A stretch of DNA of 64,000 bases. It comes from Taudactylus pleione (Eukaryota > Chordata > Amphibia > Anura > Myobatrachidae). Under the pieces are notes generated by a model. It saw nothing but the letters and a program-made list of their open reading frames with translations. It did no database searches and had not been told where the DNA came from. Position numbers and translations under genes: made by a program. This document shows positions 56,581 through 64,000 of the stretch, piece after piece (within the stretch, counting starts at the first letter, position 1; every line of letters begins with the position of its first letter). Location: assembly GCA_031769625.1 (NCBI GenBank), contig JAUIMM010000200.1, forward strand, positions 49,622,001-49,686,000, in the 5' to 3' direction.

Positions 56581-58004
56581 CCCCTTCCATTTTATTCTAC
56601 ATTAATCCATAATACACTGTCAGCGGCAAATATTAACATAATATCCAATTGTTGACCTTGTGATTCTTTTGACATTTTGTACTTGTGAACATTGTGACTG
56701 ATCAGAGTGGTCTGGTGTGAAATGTTGACAGATATGTAGTAAAGAGCACATAGTGAAAGTCAAGAAGAGTTTGTTGGTGTATAGTCCGCCTGAAATATGC
56801 CATTACATAATGATGGCAATCTAGAATTGTCCATTAAGTGGTTTGTTGATCTCGCCTGTGCAGTTATAAGTGACAACATATGTACTGTTATTAAATAAAA
56901 CCCAGCAGTACTTTGAATAAAGAAAACGCCACACACTGCTTGATGTGCCATATATACAACAGATTTTAATTATACTGAAAATAAATTACAGGAAACCGTT
57001 TTTAAGTTTTCAACAGGACATACAGATTCACAACAAATATGCTCTTTTTTTTCTCCGCCCATTGGGATGAGACAACAGTGTTCAAGGCAGGTAAATATCA
57101 CAAATATATCAAAACTTCAGATTGGTTTATGCATTCACACACTTACATGAGTCACAAACAGTCCCTGTGTAGGGACTCCACTTCGCCTACCGCAGAGCCG
57201 GAATTTGGCATGGACTACAAAAACTTGATACAAAATTGGTATTTATATTATTTATATATCATATACATGCCCTATCTGATCTTGTATAGAAAATAACTAA
57301 TGCTGTACAGGTGATTTGAACTTCTATAACTGTAGTCTATTATTCTGGATGGACTGGTACCCCTTACCCCAATAAAATTAACATACAGTATATACATGAA
57401 GGCCAAAACAAAAAATCCATTGCCCATTCTCCCCTGATATGCTCCTATGTTATGGCAGGTTTGTGGATTAAAAAAAAGGCATTTGTTTTCACAAAAAAAA
57501 AAAAATCTCCTTCCATACAATAAGCCATTTCTATAGATACACTGAGAAAAGGGCACATGTACAAAGAAAGAAGGCAGTGAGTCAACCAATACATTTCTTT
57601 ACAACCCAACAGCTACATAAATATTAAAATTACAAATTGACACTACATTCATTCTTTTAAAAGACTATTTGATTTTGCAGAAAATGTTCTTTTACTAAAA
57701 ATAGGAGGGGAAAAGATTCTGAAAATGGCAAAGTTTTTTTATCAATGGAAACTCCATGTGCTCGGAGAGCCACTGATGCACTAACGGATGTGGCCACTAG
57801 AGGGAGCTAAGCATATTCAATGACTGTGACAAGATTTGCAGCTTATCTACTGGGTGGGAAGAAAATGTGGCATTTTCATAAGCCAGTTTATACTATGCCT
57901 ACAGTAATAATTGTAAACTTTGGTTTATTTTGTGTTTGACAGTTCTTATTGTACAAAACAAGCATAGGTTAAGGTAGGATGCAGTTGCAGAGATGGATTG
58001 TCTG
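56581..58004 (-). other. ATL2 3'UTR and downstream flank
   Basis: Sequence 3' of the distal ATL2 stop codon on the minus strand. Candidate poly(A) signals read on the minus strand are AATAAA at 57924-57929 and ATTAAA near 56963; the first would give a very short 3'UTR, the second about 1 kb. The transcript end cannot be fixed from sequence alone. No other gene seen. Confidence 0.5.
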
Positions 58005-58124
58005 TCAGTCTGTCTTTAGCCGGGCTGCTTGAGTCACTTGCTGTGTAAGACCTGCCTTGATTGAGTTTGTCACAGTTTTTCTTATGTTATCTTCCATCAA
58101 GTTATCGCTCATTGGCTTCAAAAC
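58005..58124 (-). CDS. ATL2: ATL2 distal alternative last exon (amphipathic C-terminus)
   Basis: Encodes the last 39 residues, from [16 protein letters not shown] to AARLKTD, then TGA (58005-58007). The splice acceptor ccag precedes 58124; the exon starts in phase 0, matching the donor at 63286. The segment [20 protein letters not shown] is an amphipathic helix of the type that atlastins use to disturb the bilayer and promote ER membrane fusion. It matches the ending I know for the main vertebrate ATL2 isoform. Confidence 0.93.
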   Translation of the reverse strand, partial: VLKPMSDNLMEDNIRKTVTNSIKAGLTQQVTQAARLKTD

Positions 58125-58527
58125 CTGGTACGTGGAGATATGCAAAAGGTGGAAAAAAAAAATCAAAAACATATAAAAAAAAATACATGCAATGTAACAT
58201 GGGAAAACAAAAAGATGACAAATTGTGCTCCTACAAGGTCCTAACGCTCCTTCTCCATGTAAATTTGGTTTCTTAGAAATGATCTACTAGAAAGGTTACA
58301 TTGGCAATACAAATGGATGCATTACCACACTGCAGGGTTAGACAACCTGTGATGATGCATGCTGGGAAGTTATGTAGTGGAACAGCCAGAAGCACAAGTG
58401 TGTCCTAATGAACCTGCCCTGTAGGATCCTGGACAGTGTAGTATTTAGCCTGTTACAACAATTCTTCTATTTGCTCCAGAGATTAAACCATATTTGACAG
58501 ACGCATAAGGAAAGGCGAATGTACTGT
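58125..58527 (-). other. Sequence between the two alternative ATL2 last exons
   Basis: Intron for the distal isoform, or 3'UTR for the proximal one. No minus-strand AATAAA was recognised close to 58528, so where a proximal transcript would end is unclear. Confidence 0.5.
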
Positions 58528-58635
58528 CTAGTTTCTCTTCTTGTAATTGCTGGATGACCTTCTGTGTCTCTGCGCTGCAGTTAAGGCCCGGAAGGGCAGC
58601 CGACGCTTACATACTTCATAGAGTTTGGACAACAC
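58528..58635 (-). CDS. ATL2: ATL2 proximal alternative last exon (basic C-terminus)
   Basis: 35 residues starting VLSKLYEVCKRRLPF and ending SSSNYKKRN, then TAG (58528-58530). A good acceptor with a pyrimidine tract (ttcctattccag) precedes 58635, and phase 0 matches the same upstream donor as the distal exon. The tail is rich in Arg and Lys and lacks the amphipathic helix. It resembles the alternative C-terminus reported for mammalian ATL2 isoform 2 as I remember it, so a conserved alternative exon is likely. Transcript evidence is not available here. Confidence 0.82.
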   Translation of the reverse strand: MLSKLYEVCKRRLPFRALTAAQRHRRSSSNYKKRN

Positions 58636-59289
58636 CTGGAATAGGAAGTGGCTGATTAGGAACAGAAAGTGATTAAGAGGGGAAGAAGAGGGGGGAAAGA
58701 AAACATTTAAGAGGCATAATTCAGTCCTGAAATCCTTATCTAGCAGGCCACACACAAGCAGATTTGGTCCGCCAATTCCGACCCAATGACACAGTATTCA
58801 GCCATTTGTATGTGAGGAAAATAGAAGTGGGGAGAGGCTTTTCTGGCTAGATGTGCATTGCAGTGACTAACACATTGCAACATGGCAGCCAGTTTAAGGG
58901 TTTGGTCAGAATTTGCTCAGATTTTATAAATAGAATGCAATGTAAGCAAACTGCTGTGAATATCACACTTGTACCTGCCTGCCTTTGCCCAGTGCCGTTC
59001 CTCTGTATAGGTCTTAGCTCGCCGTGGGGTGACGACAGGAAGGAGCTGAGCACCGCAGGGATGCTCCAGGCAGACTTCTAGTCATTCCAGGCACCCCGCT
59101 AGTTCCAATAGGAAAGGACTGTGGTGCCCCCTTGGCCCTGCGTCACCCCTAGTTACAGCCCTGCCTTCGCTATTCAGACAATCAGCGGAAAAAAACAACG
59201 TTGAGCTCCAAATGCCAGAAGTTCCCACCACGGCTCCTCTGAGCACAAGCAGTATGCAGGAAGGGTTAGAATGCTGCAGTTTGCTTATT

Positions 59290-59690
59290 TATTTTATGTA
59301 ATAACTATTATTTCATATAACGCACACTAATTACAACGCTTTATAAAGAATAGTCATTCATATCAGTCCCTGCCCCAAGTGAAGCTTACAATCAGTATTT
59401 CCTACCACATACACACATATACTAGGATTTGTTTTGTTTTTTGTCAGACGACAACCTCATATCACATTCTATTTCGAACACTGAGCAAGATCTGGCTAAA
59501 TGTTCATATGAATGATCCCTTTACTTTCTATGCAACCTTGTCTACAGCCAATAGATTGTAAGATTGCGAGCAGGGCCTTCCTACCTATATATCTGTCGGT
59601 TATTACCCAGTTTTGTTCTATTAATGTTTCCATTTATAAAGCACAACGGAATATGCTGCGCTATATAAGAATCTGTAAATAAAAATGAGT
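59290..59690 (+). repeat. Anuran-type interspersed repeat (SINE-like)
   Basis: Landmarks: caacgctttataaagaa, gtccctgccccaagtgaagc, agattgtaagattgcgagca, gggcc, ttacccagttttgttctatt, and gctgcgctatataagaatc near the end with aataaa. A related copy in opposite orientation is at 47986-48260. Confidence 0.6.
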
Positions 59691-59725
59691 AGTTGCTTGA
59701 CTTTGACAAGTTTTTCTAATGTGAT

Positions 59726-59739
59726 CCACCAGGGGGCAC
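59726..59739 (+). promoter_or_regulatory. CTCF-core-like motif in the ATL2 intron
   Basis: ccaccagggggcac fits the 14-bp CTCF core consensus at each position. It lies just beyond the SINE-like repeat. Motif match only; no occupancy evidence. Confidence 0.45.
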
Positions 59740-61063
59740 TGTTACATAGGGATCACACTCATTTCATTGACAGAGATTTCGCACATACTTTGAGAAACGA
59801 ATTGTTTCATATCTCCAGGACTGCCTTTCAGGTTTAAAAAAGGGTCCCCAGTTTAATCCCCACCCCTTCACATGTGTCACTATATGAAACGTATATATTA
59901 CAAGTGCAGAACGTATCTATCTTGCTAAATCCGGGGGACAGAGCGGGCTGGCATGGTGACGTGTGATGTGACTTTGCCATAGGAAGCACTTATGTCTCTG
60001 GTTGCATCACATACGACCACGCCAGTTCAGTGGTTAAGCATACACACTAAACTTCTGTTTCTACTTGTTAATAATAAATTAAACACCGTTATATTGCTGT
60101 AATATTGTGAGGTTAAATGTTTGACGTTTATGCTGCAGATACAGGTTACACAAGGGGCCAATTAAACAGAAAACAATGGATTTCAGGTCTGAATTACACC
60201 TTGGGGGGTTACATGACAACCCCTCACCTTCCTGGGGCTCCTCTGTGCAGCACAAGAAAGAGAAAGAAAGAGGTAAGGCAAAGACGCTGAAAGGAGAAGA
60301 ATTAGCAGAAATCCAGGTTTATTAAACATCGTTAATACCCATCATGTATATTTGATGTATACTGACTTGGGGAGCCTGCAAAGGCTGCCGGTCTCCTTAT
60401 GAGAGGAGAAAAGCTTAGACAACACCACGGTGGTGACAGCAGGATCACAGAGTGTATGTGTCCGCTCGCATTAGTTGTTCATTATTACAGCCATGGAAGA
60501 TATAATAAAAAATTTCAGTTGAAATTTGGAAAAGGTTTTTCCTCACAAAGCCTATTGTGTTGTATAGGACAGGGCATAAAAAACACAGTAACATGACACC
60601 ACTCCCACCTCTCTAGCTTAATTGGGAGAGCGGCTATGGAGATTTTTAACTATGCTGGTTGTGCGTTTTTGACCGATTTTTGAAAACTTTACACAGAATG
60701 GCTCTATAAAGTATAACAAAAATAAAACAATAAGAAACATGATTGTAAAATGCAGTTTTTTTTAAAAAAAGTAGCCATTTCCTACCCCCTCCATCACAAA
60801 CAGCAACATACAAATGCTTCAAGCTTGTTAGGACTGATGAAAAGCAGCAGGCCAATAATAATCGTGACCCATGGCTTGGAACGTTAGGTGTAGTCTTAGT
60901 AGTCACTTAATGGCTACTGCTTATATTTAAATATATCTCAAATGTAGCACTACATCAGCATTTAGCCAGCATGACATCTGCTAATACAGTTTTGTCTTTT
61001 TCTAATGAATACTTCTATACAAAAAGCCTTATTATAGACAGTATATCGTATTACTTTAATCCA

Positions 61064-61764
61064 CAGGTTCTCAAACTCTGTCCTCAGGACCCTACACAGT
61101 GCATGTTTTCCAGGTCTCTTCATAGAAACACAAGTGAAATAATTAGCTCCACTTGTGGATCTTTTAAAATGTGTCAGTGAGTAATGAATACATCTGCGCA
61201 CCTGCTGGGTGACCTGTGGGGAAGCAATCGGGAAGCCGACTGCCTATATACCGGCAGCCGGCTTCCCGACTGTCTTATCCCGGCAAAGGTGAAATGCCGG
61301 GCGTCTAGATGCAGACGCCCGCATTTCCCCGACGCCGGGAGGTTTAGGGCTCCCGGGGGGGGACTCAGGGTTAGGCACCCCCCTGGGAGGGTTAGGCTAG
61401 GGGGAGGGAGGGTTAGGCACCCCCGGGGGGGACTTAGGGTTAGGCACCCCCCCGGGGGACTTAGGTTTAGGCAGCGGGGAAGGGGGTGGTTAGGCACTTA
61501 GAGGGGGGATTAGGGTTAGGCACTTGGGGGGGGGGGGGGGGGGGGGAGGAGGAGTTAGGGTTAGGCATCCCTAAGGAGGGTTAGGTTAGTGGATACTTAC
61601 CTATCCACGATCGGGATTTCCACCGCTGTCGGGCTTCCACTGCGTCGCACTCTGCTCCTGTCGGGCTGCCGCTGACGGGAATCGAACCGCCGGCCATGCG
61701 GCCGGCGGTATATCATACCCATTCCGACCTGTGTGGGGTCCTGAGGACAGAGTTTGAGAACCAC
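61064..61764. mobile_element. hAT-type MITE carrying an internal second repeat
   Basis: Ends aggttctcaaactctgtcct and, inverted, aggacagagtttgagaacc are near-perfect inverted repeats of about 27 bp. Flanks ctttaatc and ctttatc are similar, suggesting an 8-bp duplication with one change. From about 61220 to 61725 the interior is a second, GC-rich repeat with inverted ends (ctatataccggc / gccggcggtatat), so one element is probably nested in the other. Confidence 0.75.
61330..61600 (+). repeat. gggttaggcacc tandem repeat
   Basis: About eight irregular copies of (a)gggttaggcac separated by G- and C-runs, including a G-run of about 20 at 61526-61545. The words resemble the vertebrate telomere repeat TTAGGG but are interrupted by gcac, so this is an internal satellite of the host repeat and not a telomeric tract. 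The minus-strand ORF 61174-61497 comes from it. Confidence 0.85.
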
Positions 61765-63286
61765 TCCTTTATCAAATGAGACAGCACAACAGGTAAGTGT
61801 TATGGAAAGCAGGGTTAAGGAGGAGACACCCAGAGATTTACTTCATTTTCCTAAATTTTACTAGAAAACTGAAGAGTTACAAAATGATTAGTTGCTTTGG
61901 GTGACACCACCTCTTTCCCATACATGCTCCGAAATGTGTGATCAGGCTTTACTAAAGTGGAAAGAGCTGCTTCTATCTATTCATTTCCATTCTGTGAGCG
62001 ATTGTAACAAAGCAGCTTCTCCATTCAAAGCACATCAAATATTCATCCATTACCGCCGATGAATTTCCATTAGACATGTAAACAAATCTAACAAGTAAGT
62101 AATGCTGCAAATAGAATAGGACATTAGATGACGCTATGTAATTGTACAGATTCCAGTATTTATCTTCTGACCAAATAGATGGATTATTAGTAACCATTAG
62201 ATGTGCACTAACTTTTGCATGCTTGTTGTTCACATGTCTTGGAGCAGGATATAGTACATAGAATTACAAATGGATTCAGTTTTTCTATTAATGGAAAATA
62301 AAAACTCCTTCCCATCCCACCACCCCCTTTCCTTAACGTCTCCTTGGTCAAAGGGTTTGGAAAAAAAAAACCAAGTACAACTGCTTATCCACTTATCTGA
62401 CTGATATTTAAAATAATCACCTAAAAATAGAACTTTAATAAGAAATATTTGTTTTACTGTTTAAGCCTAAAACTTCTCTCCCCAATTAAACTCCTGCAAG
62501 AAGAGAAGCCAGCAGCAGGAGTGTGTGTTCCCTAGGATCGCCCATCACTGCTGCTTGAGAGAGGGGGAGAGACTAGGGGTGGGGAAGTGAGTCCATGCGG
62601 GAACGCACATCGTATGTCGTTGTCAGGTTGGTGACTGCAAAAAAGTGAATAATATACAGTAATCGTTCATAAAAGTCGTACTGTGTGTACCCACCATAAG
62701 ATCACCAATCACACTGTAGCTGGGGGGCAGAGAAGGATGAAAAGCTGCAGCTCCTCTGCGCCCTGATCACAGGTGACCCCATTAGGATTGTCCATCACTG
62801 AGGCCAGGATAAACAGGAGACTGGGCGGGGAGCAGCAGTGTAGAGGTGTGGACAGAACGCTCTGTGACTGGCAGCGGCTGCAGGAAGATTACCTTACAGC
62901 AGCCACCAGTGGGCGTTTCTGGCAGGGCGCATCAGTGGTGACAGTGTCAGGGAAATCCCAGCTTTGCAAGTGCTTATAGGATTCCAGCATATGACAACAT
63001 TTTTGGGGCATTTTAGGAACACTTGCCCTGCTGCAGCCCATTTAACTACCAACATGTACAACATTATTTTTGTTTCTGAAGTCTAGAATCCTTGTGGTAG
63101 TATCAGAACACTGGAAATATTAGTGGAAAACTGTCAAAATTTATAACCTTAAAACTGACTTCACAGCAATTGTTTCTTAAAAGAAAACGAATAATAATTA
63201 GGCAGATTTCCTACCGTCAGTATGAAAGCCATCTAAGCACTGTGTAACTGAAGAAAGGGTACACAGAACTGAGTGGAGATACCTAC

Positions 63287-63718
63287 CTGCTCCCATATTA
63301 TTTCAGCAATTTCATCTATTACGACTCCCAATTCCCGAAACTCTCCGGAGTACTTCACATATGCCCAGGTGCAGAAAGACAGTAAGGCCAATCCCATGAC
63401 CAGGTTGCAAATGTTTGCTATAGAGTTCAGGCCAATGAAACCAGTCAGCCCTGAGATAATGTACATTGCAAACATGACCGCAAACAAAGTGGCCGGGGTG
63501 CGAGCAGCATAAAAGATATTTTTGCCATCATTGTGTTTAATGAAGAGTGCATAGGATTCGTCTATCTCCTCCCCCAGCTTGTCCTGGTATCGGCGACAGA
63601 ACTCCTCTCCTCCCATCTTCTTCACTGAACGGAACTGCTTTATACACACTTCTTTCACATCCAAGTGCTTCCGTTCAAGATCTGCGGGTGCAATGTATGG
63701 TTTATCTCCTCCACAGAC
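63287..63718 (-). CDS. ATL2: ATL2 exon: three-helix bundle end and membrane hairpin
   Basis: Atlastins are dynamin-like GTPases that fuse ER tubules. This 432-bp, phase 0/0 exon encodes 144 residues: [19 protein letters not shown], the middle-domain helix with [18 protein letters not shown], then two closely spaced hydrophobic segments (about residues 73-92 and 98-121 of the exon) forming the intramembrane hairpin, then [10 protein letters not shown] and a juxtamembrane helix ending WEQ. Acceptor ctacag precedes 63718 and donor cag|gtaggt follows 63287. [14 protein letters not shown] in the loop and the VKYSGEF motif point to ATL2 over ATL1 or ATL3. The GTPase exons lie beyond 64000. Confidence 0.95.
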
Positions 63719-64000
63719 CTGTAGGAGACACCTTTATTACATGTGCGCACGGTCACTCGTGCAATTATACATTTTTTGGGCCGAGTTTACATGACAACTT
63801 GCTTGTACAGGTTCAGTCTCCCATATCCAAATATTCCAAAATACAGTCCAAAATACGGTATGGTTCAATGTCCACAAACTTTGATGAAGGCACAAAATTA
63901 TTCAAAATATTGTATAAAATTACCTTCAGGCTGTGGGTATGTGTATATGAAACAAATTCCATGTATGTACAACAAACTTTGTTTAAGCCACAAAATTATT
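63719..64000 (-). other. ATL2 intron upstream of the hairpin exon
   Basis: AT-rich intronic sequence; a ttccaaaatacagtccaaaa stretch at 63834 suggests local repetition. No exon seen before the window end. Confidence 0.6.

Larger units (their letters stand above)
58636..63286 (-). other. ATL2 intron with repeats
   Basis: About 4.65 kb between the donor at 63286 (cag|gtaggt) and the proximal acceptor. Holds a SINE-like repeat (59290-59690), a CTCF-like motif (59726-59739) and a composite MITE (61064-61764). The rest (58760-59280, 59740-61060, 61770-63280) has no gene or repeat that I can assign. A tRNA A-box-like stretch at 60615 is not supported by the rest of a tRNA. Confidence 0.7.

Noticed and set aside
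57794..57806. Second CTCF-like motif (ccactagagggag) in the ATL2 3'UTR
   Set aside because: Departs from the core consensus at the GGC position; too weak to list.
60600..60670. tRNA-like A-box (tagcttaattgggagagc)
   Set aside because: The expected B-box (GGTTCGANTCC) is poor (ggttgtgcg) and a full cloverleaf could not be drawn; at most a decayed tRNA-derived piece.
61174..61501. ORFs of about 105 codons on both strands
   Set aside because: Generated by the GC-rich gggttaggcac repeat; no domains.
61330..61600. Interstitial telomere tract
   Set aside because: Words are gggttaggcac with gcac interruptions and belong to an interspersed repeat; no run of perfect TTAGGG.
63273..63512. Plus-strand 79-aa ORF
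   Set aside because: Antisense shadow of the ATL2 hairpin exon.

Overview
This is a vertebrate nuclear window, most likely from an anuran amphibian. It is AT-rich, has introns, and is dominated by the transposable-element mix typical of frog genomes: L1-like LINEs with ORF1 and ORF2, several Penelope-like elements (PLEs), a DIRS-type tyrosine-recombinase retrotransposon, Tc1 elements, a large hAT element, many small foldback or MITE elements, and a retroviral env remnant. No prokaryotic features were seen. Only two host genes are visible, both on the minus strand: a single-exon mitoregulin gene (MTLN, 40077-40247) and the 3' end of atlastin-2 (ATL2, 58005-63718). The ATL2 part comprises the membrane-hairpin exon and two alternative C-terminal exons.

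Layout. 1-6954: L1-like LINE 1, inserted in a retroviral env remnant (6958-7439) that is followed by a possible LTR. 8769-10065: internally deleted PLE 1. 11040-about 20760: PLE 2, split inside its GIY-YIG domain by a full-length L1-like LINE 2 (12724-19424) with a clear target-site duplication. 21277-27327: a complete 6.05-kb hAT element on the minus strand with an uninterrupted 1038-aa transposase and an exact-period 160-bp tandem array upstream of it. 27336-36700: fragments of L1, Gypsy and PLE 3, plus several MITEs. 38415-40076: minisatellite and microsatellites. 40077-40440: MTLN and its GC-rich 5' flank. 40832-47160: DIRS element with inverted terminal repeats, internal complementary region, gag, RT/RNase H and tyrosine recombinase, all broken by frameshifts and carrying a 651-bp insertion. 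47274-47568: foldback. 50000-54560: PLE tails in inverted orientation. 51342-52985 and 54579-56215: two related Tc1 copies. 56600-64000: 3' part of ATL2 with intronic repeats.

Most TE genes are broken by frameshifts or stops; the hAT transposase is the clear exception. The nested insertions give a relative order: LINE 1 is younger than the env remnant, LINE 2 is younger than PLE 2, Tc1 copy 1 is younger than the PLE inverted repeat (whose other arm keeps the empty site), and a 285-bp MITE is younger than PLE 3. I did not find a clearly new multi-gene system. The items most worth a second look are the hAT element and its length-compensated 160-bp array, the alternative ATL2 C-termini, the unannotatable-looking MTLN microprotein gene, and several hammerhead-ribozyme-like modules linked to PLEs.

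Family assignments come from reading motifs by eye; no database search or alignment was run, so element boundaries without a target-site duplication are approximate.
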